From: Ashinkailepas kermadecensis
Lineage: Eukaryota > Arthropoda > Thecostraca > Neolepadidae
Length of the DNA stretch: 64,000 nucleotides
Direction: 5' to 3'
Assembly (NCBI GenBank): GCA_034440615.1
Contig: JAOTOM010003824.1
Span: 100,001-164,000 of the forward strand
In this document: positions 1 to 10,937 of the stretch, one piece after another
Layout of the letters: each line of letters begins with the position of its first letter
Position numbering within the stretch: the first letter of the stretch is position 1
Translations under genes and position numbers: made by a program
Notes under the pieces: generated by a model
Seen by the model: the letters and a program-made list of their open reading frames with translations, nothing else
Told to the model about the DNA's origin: nothing
The model's database searches: none

Positions 1-189
1 TGCAACCAGCAGTGAGTGGGCGGGGGAGGGGGTGGTGGCTCCCTCGTCTCGCTACCGGCAGAAGTCCCGGCATTGTCTCCGCAGTCACGTGTTGCCGTGG
101 CTACCGCCATTACCGCGCAGTATCCGGCCCCAAATGTCCAACGTCCAAGTCTGGCACCTTGCAGGCACGATCCCAGACGCCGGCGTCGC

Positions 190-475
190 CGCCTACGGAC
201 GGCTGCCACCTCCGAGGGGCGTCCGCAGGCGAGGCTGCAGGTGGGCCGGACGGCAGCCACCTCCGAGAGCGTCCGCAGGCGAGGCTGCGGGTGGGCCGGG
301 CGCCCCGAGGGCGTCGAGGCGAGGCTGCGGGGGGCGGGGCAGCAACCTCCGGAGCGTGAGGCGAGGCTGCGGGTGGGCCGGACGGCAGCCACCCCCGAGA
401 GCGTCCGCAGGCGAGGCTGCGGGGGTGGGCCGGACGCCGCGCTGCTCGGATCCATCGGATCCGTCGGATCCGTCT
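190..475. repeat. GC-rich ~50-bp minisatellite plus 9-bp GGATCC triplet
   Basis: Five units begin near 221, 271, 313, 356 and 403, so the period drifts between 42 and 50 bp. Each contains the word GCGAGGCTGCGGGTGGGCC or a close variant. It is followed at 448-475 by three 9-bp steps of GGATCCnTC. Several overlapping frames stay open on both strands because the unit is GC-rich; I do not read these as genes. Confidence 0.85.
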
Positions 476-2195
476 CTGCGAGGAACACCGCACAGTCGCA
501 GTAGCAGAGGCCACCACCCGGAGTTCGGTGCTCACTGGCACGTCCTGCTCTGCGCAACGCACCACGCCCCCGTCCTGCGGGGCTGACGCATGCGGAGGCC
601 GCAGAACGCTTGCTCAGGGACCTGTGTCGTGGCCGCTGTCGGACAGGCCGTGACGCGGCGGCGAAGCCTCGTCTATTCCCCTCGTCTGTGCCCCTCGTCT
701 ATTCCCCTCGTCTGTGCCCCTCGGCCACCGACGAGCCGATCTCGCCCGAATTATGTGATGACCCACCCGGAAGCTGAGCTGCAGTGTGACTCACGCCCGC
801 CGAGGGGTCGATTGTCGGATTGATGCGCGCGTAGTAGCCTGCGAGAAACACTGGCTTTGTTCAGAGTGTGTGTATGTGTGTCACGAGCCGAGCCGTCTGC
901 GACTCGCTCTGCAGTCGATGGGCGCCGACGTCGGATGCTGGTTCCACATCGGGGAGCGCGACGCGCCGACCACGGCATTGAGTGTCACTCAGACCAATGC
1001 AGCTTCCATGAAGCCGGCGGTGGGCGGCGGCCGTCTGGCCGTCTCAGGGTCGCACAGAGGTCACCGGCGGCACACCGCACGGCGGTCGTCACCCAATCAG
1101 CGCGGCCGACCGTCTCGAGCCGACCGGCCGGTCAGACGGCGGCGCAGGCCGCGATCTGGTCCTCATCTGCCCTCATCTGCCGGCACGAGCCGTGTCGATG
1201 CCGACAAAAAATTGCAGCTGCCCGCCGCGGCGACCAGATTCCCTTCACACCTTTCGCCCAACGGTGCGGCGAACTGATTGGTCAATCGTGGCTCATCTAC
1301 AACCGTCCGCACGCGCCACGCTCACAAAAACGCCCCCGTGTCGTCGAGATAACGAACCAATCGCCGCCCCGCACCTGCCAGAAAGGTGAAACTGTGGGAC
1401 AGCCACGAGCCGTATATGTATCTGTCGCGCCAGGACGTGACAATTAAATACGGCCCGAGCGCAGACTCGGACTCGGACGTTAGTTAGATTCGGTAACACG
1501 AGCTGACATCACGAATTGACTGAATATCACTCGAGTATCTCTGTTGTTCTGGAACAAAGTGTGATCATCCATTTTGATCTGTGCGATATTTATTGATATT
1601 GATATCCATAGGAGTTATTAATATATGTGAGAAACCTGTGTCATACTCTGCCGGTTCGGTTTTCTTTGCCATTTGTATCTGCTGCGTTGGTTATAATACA
1701 GCCTTTATCAGCAGATCACTGCACGGCACGGGCGGATCCGGAAATCATCAGCGTGTTGGGAGGGCACATTTCCTCACAGGGGTGCCCTCGGGGAAACATT
1801 CATTGAGCGGGTGGATGGAGGTTCACTCGAGCATACCGAAGGGGCCTTTTTTCTGTCAAAGTTGAGCGTGGGGGAGGAATATACTTGACACTTTCTTTAA
1901 GGGCCGCCTTTTTCCGGCCGGAGTGGCGCCACCCTTGCATGGGCACACATGCCTCCGAGAGTGCTCTGTATTCGCCCCCTGTGTACGGCTGTACCCCCTG
2001 TGCGTTTTAATGCTGAATCGCCGTGTGTTCCAGTTTCGATAACAGGTGGGCGAACGACAAAACAATCAGAGGCGTGCATTATTGATATTGGACACCCCAA
2101 GTGCACATTCTGTTGTCGTCCAAAATTATTTCTAATGACAAATAACTCTTATAATTTTTTTTTTAAAGAAAACCATCCATAACTGGGACCGTCTC
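476..2195. other. No recognisable gene; unique-looking sequence
   Basis: I see no protein family, RNA gene or element ends here. A 26-bp duplication of CCCCTCGTCTATTC / CCCCTCGTCTGTG words lies at about 668-722. Frames up to about 196 codons occur in the GC-rich part (850-1450), but they overlap one another in several frames and have no recognisable motifs. From about 1450 the base composition drops toward AT. Confidence 0.6.
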
Positions 2196-2735
2196 TTTAA
2201 TGACGGAAATGTGCGAGACGACCAAACCAGAATGTCTCTATCAGTGAGTGTCTGACGGCAGCGGATCTCCACTGACGGCGCCACCACCGGCACCGCTGTT
2301 CACCGACCACGCTGACTAGTGGCTGTCGCACGACATATGGACAATGGTCCATGATTACTGAGAGGCCGAGAGCTGCCGAGAAGACACGCGCGCCGGCCAG
2401 CTGTGGCGCGCGCCCGCGCCGCGCCGCGCCGCCGCCGGCGCGCCATAATTGGATTAATCGTCGCGCCGAGACGAGCGTGACGCGACCAGCACGCGTCATT
2501 GGTGACGGCCGCGGCGCGCGCTGTGACGCCGGCGGTGTGTGACGATCGTGGCGCACGTCGTCCGAGTCACGGCGCGCCACCGCCGGCCGGTGTCGTCTGA
2601 ACGTGCCTGTCCCAGACGGGCCCGGGATCCCGCTGTCAGCGCGGGGTCCCTCCCTGTCCCAGACGGGCCCGGTGTCCCGCTGTCAGCGCGCGCCCTCTCC
2701 GGTGTCCGCCGGCGCGGCAAATTGCGCCGAGGATG
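2196..2735. promoter_or_regulatory. Possible CpG-rich regulatory island with homeodomain-like words
   Basis: This is a strongly CpG-rich stretch holding repeated GGCGCGCC octamers and an isolated AT island, CCATAATTGGATTAATCG, near 2443. That island contains TAATTG and GGATTA words of the kind bound by homeodomain proteins. The call rests only on composition and short words, so it is a weak inference. The frames through it are GC-driven and carry no domain. Confidence 0.2.
2603..2700 (+). repeat. Short GC-rich duplication (CCCAGACGGGCCCGG units)
   Basis: The words CTGTCCCAGACGGGCCCGG and CCCGCTGTCAGCGCG each occur twice about 48-50 bp apart. This is a two-copy tandem duplication inside the CpG-rich stretch. 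Confidence 0.7.
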
Positions 2736-2971
2736 AATCATTAGCATTCCGATTATTCAATATTCCGAATGGCCGTGCGTGTGTGTCTCTGGCGCGCCAA
2801 ACAAAGAAGACGGTGTGCGACAGATGTGTTGAGGATTAGCTGCTGACACCCAGCACCGGGCACCCGGTGTTCCTGGCAGGGAGAAAACATTCTGGTCAGG
2901 CTCAGCAAAGACGTGTGGACTGCGTCGAACCTGGTGGGCAGCGACCAGTACAAAGGCGGGTTGTGGAAAAT

Positions 2972-3129
2972 TCTGCTCTCTCTCTCTTTCTCTCCTCCAC
3001 TCTCATTATCTCTCTCTCACCCTCTCTCAAGCTCTCTCTCTCTCTCTCTCTTTTCTCCTCTCTCTATCACACACTCTCTCTCACACTCTCTCTCTCTCTC
3101 CTCTCTCCCCCTCTCTCCCTCTCTCTCCT

Positions 3130-3181
<52 letters not shown>

Positions 3182-3197
3182 TCTCTCTCTCTCTGGC
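2972..3197. repeat. (CT)n microsatellite with interruptions
   Basis: About 225 bp of CT dinucleotides, broken by CCT, TTT and ACA interruptions. It translates to Leu/Ser runs on the plus strand and Arg/Glu runs on the minus strand, which explains the long low-complexity frames there. Confidence 0.97.
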
Positions 3198-3261
3198 TCC
3201 ATGTCTTACAATCGATCAGCGCCGTGAGCATTAATTTTTTTCGAAGCTATGATCACATCGA

Positions 3262-3345
3262 AATGTGACATCGGCCCGTGTTCCCCGTGAGACCCGCGCG
3301 AGAATGTGACGTCAGTCCGTGTTCCGCGCGAAACCAGGCGCCGCT
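3262..3345 (+). repeat. 41-bp tandem duplication
   Basis: AATGTGACATCGGCCCGTGT at 3262 recurs with changes at 3303 (AATGTGACGTCAGTCCGTGT). Each copy runs on into a GTGAGACC / GCGAAACC segment, giving two diverged copies. Confidence 0.75.
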
Positions 3346-4740
3346 GGGTCTGGCTGGGGCTCGTGGATGTCGAAGCGGACACCGATCGTCTGCCTCCACA
3401 CTTGGTACGGGTGGCGCGCGCCGGTTGCACCGGGGCAGGTGCTGGCCTCTCGTCTGGAACTATGCGCCAGTGGGGTCGAAGCGCAGGACAATGCCCGGTG
3501 TTTAGACGCATTGTCACTGGATTACGGAAGAATTTAGCGGAGACGTGGCGGATTAAAGTGTTCAATGGTGCGTACAACGGTCGGCTCGAGAACCACCCCA
3601 ACAGAAGGCCTGAACTTGAGTTCAAACGTGTGCTCACGATGGACTGACCAGCAGCACGTTCAGGGATGGACAAGCGTAACGGTACACCTCAGACGCCAGC
3701 TACGGACGATGGAAATTGCACGCACAAGACTGAGGCAGATTGCACGCACAAGCCTGAGGAAGATTGAACACACTAGCCTGCGGCCGAGTTAAATTTCCGC
3801 AGCATCACCGAGTCACCGAGTCGAGCGGTGTCCGGCGATCGTTAGCAAGCGACCCAGCCGGTTCTACTCGCGTCGCGTCAGCTACGACAGCCGCCGGCCC
3901 CGTGTGGCCGATTGGACGGGCAGATGAGCCGATCGAGGCGCCCCCGTGCCGCGCGTGTGTGGCGTGGCGACCCTTACCCCGCCTTATCGCCGGCCCATGC
4001 GCGCCGCCCACAGTTGGACGCCGGCGCGCTGACACGCTCATTATCGGCTGACGGGTGGTGGCCTTTTTTGGCGCGCTCCGGCCGTGGCGCGCCGGCGACC
4101 TTTCCCGCGGATCAGCCGCCGCCAATTGGGCGTGCTCTGATCGGGATTAGGACCACCCCGGCTTCCGGAGCGGCGCGGCACGGCCGCCACCCGGACCGGC
4201 GCCGCGCCGTCCACAAACAGTCATGCAAATAGTGGCGCCGCGACACTGCTGGCGCGCGGCGCGATATTTCTGGCGGCGCATTTCGATAATGCCCGGCTTT
4301 CTGCTTAATTGCGCGTTTTGTGCCGGATGCTGGTATCCAAGACGGCTTATCCGGGTGGAGCAGGCCGAGCGCCAGCCGTACGGCATGTTTGCGGCCACCA
4401 ACTCTGCTCGGACAAAGGGAGACACCGGCGGGCGCGAGCGCACGTGCTCACAATGCCCCAGGCTTGTGAATGTTTCGGATATTTTCTTGTTGTTGAGTCG
4501 GGTGTCTGGCATTCCCGCTCACTGACACATTCACGCGACATTTGGGCCATGCTCTGCATCCAAAGTGGTTGAGTTGTATGCCAAATTTGCGTAAATCGGC
4601 AGGTTTCTCGAAATATATACCGGAGAGGAAGTAAGCATGATTTCCAAAACGTTCATTGGAATAGCTATCCAAACCCAAAGCTTCTATGTATGTGATTTTT
4701 TATTTTCCTCTTCAAATCGAAGAACATGTTTTCGGATGCA
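3346..4740. other. No gene recognised; CpG-rich stretch with octamer-like site
   Basis: This stretch has no identifiable coding sequence. A 24-bp tandem triplet (ATTGCACGCACAAG and variants) starts at 3715, 3739 and 3763. Around 3990-4330 the sequence is rich in GCGCGC and GGCGCGCC. It carries an ATGCAAAT octamer at 4223-4230 and a GGGATTAGGA word near 4143, which could be transcription-factor sites. That reading is an inference from short words only. Confidence 0.35.
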
Positions 4741-4822
4741 CCCGTATCCCGATCTGGACACACCCGTATCCCGATCTGGACACACCCGCATCCCGATCTG
4801 GACACACCTATACCCCGATAAG
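4741..4822 (+). repeat. 22-bp minisatellite, ~3.7 copies
   Basis: CCCGTATCCCGATCTGGACA begins at 4741, 4763 and 4785 (third copy CCCGCATC), with a decayed fourth copy. It is nearly perfect, so probably young. Confidence 0.9.
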
Positions 4823-5476
4823 CTCGAGCCGCTGCAAAGTGGTCATAAAACCAGCGGTAATTGTGCCGCCATGTGTCTCGCCCGGATGTGAATCATTTGG
4901 CCGCTTCCCAAATGTTCGAAACTCATTGAGACGTGCGGAGTCCAACAAATGATACGTCGGCAAGCGTTTGATCAGTTCGAAAAACGTCCATTCGATAACG
5001 AACGTCAACCGCGTACGAAAAGAAACAATTTCCGTGAAATCCGCGATAGACTGGTGAACGATTCCGGGCGAGTTCATCCGGCCGGCGAAAGGGTCCATTT
5101 CTCAACAAAGCTCTCATTGAGTGACGCCGTAATCCGGGAGGGCGGCCGTGAATGGGCACCGACAGTGGACATGTGAGCGGCCACTCACAGACGCCGCGTC
5201 CCGCCTCGTCTTATCGCCGCCGCCGCCGCTGCCGCCGCCGAGGCTGGCGGGCCGCCGACGCCTCTAATCCGGCGCGGCCGGCCGCCACACCATTAACCCG
5301 TCCGGCCCGGACCGATGACGACCGGCTTTGTCAGCGTGTCACGCCTGTCGCCGGCCGGCCGGCCCGCCGCACCGCCCCGGGCGCCGCCAAAGGTCGGCCG
5401 GCTCGGGCCGAGTTGACATGCCGTGTGACGACCGCGGGACCGGTCAGCCCGCCGACCGCCCACCGCCGGCCGGGGT
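4823..5476. other. No gene recognised
   Basis: There is no motif-bearing frame here. The right half (5160-5476) is very CpG-rich, with CCGCCG runs near 5215-5240. Several frames stay open for that reason only. Confidence 0.5.
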
Positions 5477-5775
5477 AATGATGAGTACGGCCAGGGCAAT
5501 GATGAGTACGGCCAGGACAATGATGAGTGCGGCCAGGGCAATGATGAGTACGGCCAGGACAATGATGAGTGCGGCCAGGACAATGATGAGTGCGGCCAGG
5601 ACAATGATGAGTGCGGCCAGGGCAATGATGAGTACGGCCAGGGCAATGATGAGTGCGGCCAGGACAATGATGAGAACGGCCAGGACATTGATGAGTACGG
5701 CCAGGACAATGATGAGTGCGGCCAGGACAATGATGAGTGCGGCCAGGGCAATGATGAATGCGGCCAGGACAATCA
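5477..5775 (+). repeat. 21-bp minisatellite, ~14 copies
   Basis: The unit AATGATGAGTACGGCCAGG plus AC or GC repeats about fourteen times with A/G substitutions and no length change. Because 21 is a multiple of three, plus-strand translation gives repeated MMSTARA heptapeptides, and the minus strand gives hydrophobic or Pro-rich heptads. These frames are repeat read-through. Confidence 0.95.
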
Positions 5776-5799
5776 TGGGTGTAACCACGGTTTCGAAAT

Positions 5800-5880
5800 T
5801 GGGGGGGGGGGACAAACCAGGGACGCGGAAAGTTTGGACAAGATAGAGGGGTAGCCCCCCCCCCCCACACACACAAAAAT
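5800..5880. repeat. Poly-G and poly-C runs
   Basis: A run of G near 5801-5812 and a run of C near 5857-5870 face each other across about 45 bp. Such paired G/C runs recur at 29.37, 30.15, 44.06, 45.12 and 45.26 kb, in several cases at the edges of likely mobile elements. Confidence 0.7.
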
Positions 5881-6032
5881 ACATCTTGGATTTCAGCCCC
5901 TTCTTTTTTAATGTCTGGTTTTGAGGTTTGCCATTGTTAAAAATGATATTTTCGGGACAAAATGGGGAAATTTGCAGTATAAGGTGTTTTCGTGTGGAAT
6001 TTTCTGCAGAATACCATGTTTATGATGGTGAC

Positions 6033-6102
6033 TAAGATGATGGGACCACTTATTCTCTGGGAAAAAAAAAAAAAAAATTTTTAAAAAAAAAATTAAAAAA
6101 AA

Positions 6103-6186
<84 letters not shown>

Positions 6187-6188
6187 TT

Positions 6189-6265
<77 letters not shown>

Positions 6266-6267
6266 AT

Positions 6268-6298
<31 letters not shown>

Positions 6299-6660
6299 CT
6301 GGTTGGTTTTTTTTGTAAGATGATGGGACCACTTATTCTCTGGGCAAATTTAAAATACCATCGAGCCATGCTGTAAGTATGTTAAACGCTGCTCTCTTAG
6401 CAGAAAAACATAAATATTGGACGATGGTTTTTTGTAGGAAACATGGCATGAAAACCTTGCCTTTTTTCCTTTCACTGAGGGATATCCCCCCACGTGAAGG
6501 GAGCCACCCCCACCCCGGGAAAAAGCCCCCCCTTTGAAAGGGTTCTTTTTACCTTCTCTAATTTTTTCCCCCGGAGGCCATAAAAAAAAAAAAAAACCCC
6601 CCCCTAAAAGAAATTCCCCTTTGGGGAGGGGCGTGTTTTTTCCGCCCCTGAATTTTGAAG
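6033..6660. other. Homopolymer-inflated stretch, probable sequence or assembly artefact
   Basis: The stretch is almost pure A/T homopolymers (6061-6298), followed by text in which most bases come in runs of three to eight (6480-6660). The 29-bp word beginning TAAGATGATGGGACCACTTA occurs at 6033-6061 and again at 6316-6344, exactly flanking the A/T block. That is what a poorly resolved, twice-used read end would give. A 153-codon Phe/Lys frame on the minus strand here is meaningless. Confidence 0.65.
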
Positions 6661-6696
6661 CGGGGTGTTTCGGGTGTTTTTGGTAAAAAAGAGCTT

Positions 6697-6777
6697 GCCG
6701 TCCGAGCAGGTTATGAATCGGATTTATAAAATTTGGGGCGGTGTAAAACCAGCGAGAGCGCCGTCCGAGCAGGTTAT
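6697..6777 (+). repeat. 18-bp direct repeat, 63 bp apart
   Basis: GCCGTCCGAGCAGGTTAT is found at 6697-6714 and 6760-6777. The intervening 45 bp are not repeated. Confidence 0.85.
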
Positions 6778-6924
6778 AACGGATTTTTTGGGGAAAGTCA
6801 TATAGGATATGAGTGCCTGCTATCACAACGGCTGCAAACAAAAACATATTGATCTTTCTATTCCTATTACACTCAATCATTGTATACACACTGGACCTTC
6901 GACACCTGTGAAATTATTTCGATA

Positions 6925-7435
6925 TCTCAGCATTCTGATACCGTACGGCAAGCCACGTCGAATGACACCCACATAATGTAAATTGATGCCATAGCGACGA
7001 AACGCGAGGTCATCGAAGAACTCAATCAAATTTTTTACCTTGACATGTCCCGGTTTGAAATGTTACTCGAGTGTTCACCACTGGTTATTGCTTGATACCA
7101 GATTTGGATGGGTTTGAGCGAAAACGAAAGAAAGTTGAGCAGACCGGATGATCAGCTTGGCCTTTGCCGTTGAAAAAAAATCGATTGCTTAGCGTTCTGA
7201 TACCGCATAACAAGCCACGTCGAATGACGCCCATTTGATGGAAATTGAAGCGATTGCAGCCGAACCTCGCGTTCGGTCGATATCGCTTCAATATTGCTAT
7301 CTAATAAATCAAGCTAACCTTTGACCTAGAAGTTTGTCCTTGACATGTACCGGTCTGAAATGTTACACGATGGTTCAGCACAGGCTATTGCTAGTGATAC
7401 CAGATTTGGGCAGGTTTGGGTGAAAAAGAAAAAGA
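6925..7435 (+). repeat. Old tandem duplication, ~260-300 bp period
   Basis: Two diverged copies share a series of collinear blocks. ATTCTGATACCG is at about 6932 and TTCTGATACCGC at about 7194. CAAGCCACGTCGAATGAC occurs in both, as does CCTTGACATGT..CCGGT.TGAAATGTTAC (7039 and 7338). GATACCAGATTTGG is in both. The spacing grows from about 262 to 299 bp, so the copies differ by indels. No coding capacity is recognised; it could be two copies of one mobile element. Confidence 0.85.
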
Positions 7436-8160
7436 ATGGGAAGAACAACCGAAGAAACCGGTTTGCGTTGGATCTTGACCGTTAAGGTGGTAATGTGAGA
7501 CCTATGTAGCTGCTCCCAGCGTGTTCAGTGCAAGCAGAAGTATTTGTGGTAATTTATTCGAACGATTATAAACCCGTCGCTGAATGCTGATGCCAATACA
7601 AATACGCCTCTGGCGAACACATCGCTGAATACGATTACGAATACGACGTAAACTTGACGTACTTGCTTAAGGCTGCACATGACTCCCTCTCCATGGTCTT
7701 GAAGATACCCAAGGGCGCCCAGCGTCACGTTTGTTCAAGATATATAAATATATGTGCAGGGGATTGCAATCTAAGACTATAATAAAGCCTTGCGATAATG
7801 CAAATTTGTTGCCTGACAAAGCACAATTTTCCATCGAAGCGAAAACACAAGATGGCCAAGGTTCATGTTATTCAAGAATGGTTTGGAAACAGAAATTTCT
7901 AACGCTTGCTGATTTACCATTCGGAGATTTTGTCACGACAGATAGCCTGTGAAGCCCGTTGACTGGCTTGATCGGTTTCTAGTATTTTTGGTGATTCTCT
8001 CGCATATATATTTTCACTTTATAAATGATTAAGTATAATTTTGCGGAGATCATACTCAGGTAGCTGAGGCTTGGGGGGGACATGGAAAAAAATTGAGCAG
8101 GACAAATCATCACTTTTCAGAAATTGTGTGTGGGGCGGGACATGTCCCCCCAGGAGGGGG
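7436..8160. other. No gene recognised
   Basis: Frames are at most about 70 codons and without motifs. Near 8075-8155 the sequence has GGGGGGGACATGG and GGGACATGTCCCCCC words, resembling the G/C-run edges seen beside other repeats in this window. Confidence 0.5.
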
Positions 8161-9606
8161 GCAGGAGCTTTGATTGGTGGTGAGATAGCAGTGTGCAGGA
8201 GCTTTGATGGGTGGTGAGATAGCAGTGCGCAGGAGCTTTGATTGGTGGTGAGATATCAGTGTGGTGTGCAGGAGCTTTGATTGGTGGTGAGATAGTAGTG
8301 TGCAGGAGCTATGATTGGTGGTGAGATATCAGTGTGCAGGAGCTATGATTGGTGGTGAGATAGTAGTGTGCAGGAGCTTTGATTGGTGGTGAGATATCAG
8401 TGTGCAGGAGCTATGATTGGTGGTGAGATAGTAGTGTGCAGGAGCTTTGATTGGTGGTGAGATATCAGTGTGCAGGAGCTTTGATTGATGGTGAGATAGC
8501 AGTGTGCAGGAGCTTTGATTGGTGGTGAGATATCAGTGTGCAGGAGCTATGATTGGTGGTGAGATAGCAGTGTGCAGGAACTTTGATTGGTGGTGAGATA
8601 TCAGTGTGCAGGAGCTTTGATTGGTGGTGAGATAGCAGTGTGCAGGAACTTTGATTGGTGGTGAGATATCAGTGTGCAGGAACTTTGATTGGTGGTGAGA
8701 TATCAGTGTGCAGGAGCTTTGATTGGTGGTGAGATAGCAGTGTGCAGGAACTTTGATTGGTGGTGAGATATCAGTGTGCAGGAGCTTTGATTGGTGGTGA
8801 GATATCAGTGTGCAGGAGCTTTGATCGGTGGTGAGATATCAGTGTGCAGGAGCTTTGATTGGTGGTGAGATATCAGTGTGCAGGAGCTTTGATTGGTGGT
8901 GAGATATCAGTGTGGTGTGCAGGAGCTTTGATCGGTGGTGAGATATCAGTGTGCAGGAGCTTTGATCGGTGGTGAGATATCAGTGTGCAGGAGCTTTGAT
9001 TGGTGTTGAGATATCAGTGTGGTGTGCAGGAGCTTTGATTGGTGGTGAGATATCAGTGTGGTGTGCAGGAGCTTTGATCGGTGGTGAGATATCAGTGTGC
9101 AGGAGCTTTGATCGGTGGTGAGATATCAGTGTGCAGGAGCTTTGATCGGTGGTGAGATATTAGTGTGCAGGAGCTTTGATCGGTGGTGAGATATCAGTGT
9201 GCAGGAGCTTTGATTGGTGGTGAGATATCAGTGTGCATGAGCTTTGATTGGTGGTGAGATATCAGTGTGCAGGAGCTTTGATTGGTGGTGAGATAGCAGT
9301 GTGCAGGAGCTTTGATTGGTGGTGAGATATCAGTGTGCAGGAGCTTTGATTGGTGGTGAGATATCAGTGTGGTGTGCAGGAGCTTTGATCGGTGGTGAGA
9401 TAGCAGTGTGCAGGAGCTTTGATCGGTGGTGAGATAGCAGTGTGCAGGAACTTTGATTGGTGGTGAGATATCAGTGTGCAGGAGCTTTGATTGGTGGTGA
9501 GATATCAGTGTGGTGTGCAGGAGCTTTGATCGGTGGTGAGATATCAGTGTGCAGGAGCTATGATTGGTGGTGAGATATCAGTGTGCAGGAGCTTTGATTG
9601 GTGGTG
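8161..9606 (+). repeat. 34-bp minisatellite, ~42 copies
   Basis: The unit starts GCAGGAGCTTTGATTGGTGG and ends GAGATATCAGTGT. Variants interleave along the array: AGATAGCAG versus AGATATCAG, GATTGG versus GATCGG, GAGC versus GAAC, and an occasional extra TGGTG that makes a 39-bp unit. The interleaving implies repeated local duplication of multi-unit blocks. No long frame crosses it. Confidence 0.97.
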
Positions 9607-10759
9607 GGTGGAGCCACCATTCCACCAGTGGGTAGCCGTAGCTTTTCAATAGCCATATATATTTTCGGTTTTCCCGCAAGGAACAACTCGCCTAATTTCT
9701 GACGAACCAAAATATCCAGACCAAAGCTAGCCGGTGTGTCGGCTGGTTGGAGCAACACGAATCGAAACAACAAGAAAACAACAGCAAGTAGAGCACTCAG
9801 ATAGCTTATTGGGTGGAAGGCAAAGCCCATATCCTAGCTTCGTTGGAATGAATGCTGTTTGAAATGCTGGATGCAGAAGATTGCAACTTATTGCTGGTGT
9901 ACAATGCATGGAGGCAATGAGTGCTACCAATTTGGTTGGTGGGGTTCCATGTTAATAAAACAAGAAGTCAGTGAGGATAAGGCAAAGATGGTGGGATCAG
10001 GCTCCACCAAGCATAGGAAGCGCTACCCCTGCTGCTACCATTCCCACACATTCATTTATCATGAAAGCTTCACATTGTACTATGTGTCGATTTATGCACT
10101 GGGCAATGGCGCTGCTCCCCGCCGTGCTCAATGCTTGACTTAGATCTTTAATTTTACCATACGACCCAAAGGGGTAGCTTTCACAATAATTTCAGTATTA
10201 GATGCCATGCTAATGCTTGAGCCACGTCAATTATTTTAATAAATCAACACCATTTCACACTGAATCCACACCTTCATGGAGTGGAAGATTTGTATATAAT
10301 GGTATGGCTACACAAGTGAGATACCTTGGAATAGGATTTAGGCCATTCTATGTCAAGCATTCATGGATTATTTCATATATCCATGCTCATCATAAAAGCT
10401 TGAAATTCCTCCGAAAACACATCGACTAGGTAAACTCAATGTGTTGATGACCTTCAGTTATGCTTCCGTCATACCACACCATTAAATTCAAGAGGCTGGA
10501 AAGTAGTGTGTAAACTAACCTAAGGCAGATACGTCCATGCTTGATTGCATATTGCTCTTGCTGCCTACACTGACAGATGTTGGATAATGTTAGCCTTTAC
10601 CTACATATGTTGGGTATCGTAAATGCCCTAAACTGCAATGCTGAATTTTCTGCATAGGATAAAATTAGCAATGCATAGGACCAGCATAAGCCTACATTCC
10701 CAGCCTTCTCATCCGGCCGACTCAATGCTAGGAGCTGTGAAGACGGCGGCGTGCGCATG
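9607..10759. other. No gene recognised
   Basis: This moderately AT-rich single-copy sequence has frames of 60-94 codons on both strands. A 90-codon minus frame (9558-9830) starts out of the array and has a hydrophobic N-terminal stretch, but I recognise no family. I would not annotate it. Confidence 0.5.
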
Positions 10760-10937
10760 GCTGGGCCCACTCTTCACAACAGGTCCTGCACACTGGGCCG
10801 GGCCCACTCTTCACAACAGGCCCTGCACACTGGGCCGGGCCCAACTCTTCACAACAGGCCCTACACACTGGGTAGGGTCCAATCTTCACAACAGGTCCTA
10901 CACACTGGGCCAGGCCCACTCTTCACAACAGGCCCCG
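10760..10937 (+). repeat. 37-bp minisatellite, ~5 copies
   Basis: TCTTCACAACAGG recurs at about 10771, 10808, 10846, 10883 and 10920, alternating with CACACTGGGCCGGGCCCA. Frames open through it give Thr/Gly/Pro-rich repeats and are not genes. Confidence 0.92.

Noticed and set aside
2867..3268. Leu/Ser-rich and Arg/Glu-rich frames
   Set aside because: Translation of the CT microsatellite.
5908..6369. Poly-Phe/Lys frame suggesting a membrane protein
   Set aside because: Derived from A/T homopolymers in a probable assembly artefact.
9558..9830. 90-codon minus frame with hydrophobic start as a membrane protein
   Set aside because: It extends into the 34-bp array, has no family motifs and no supporting context.
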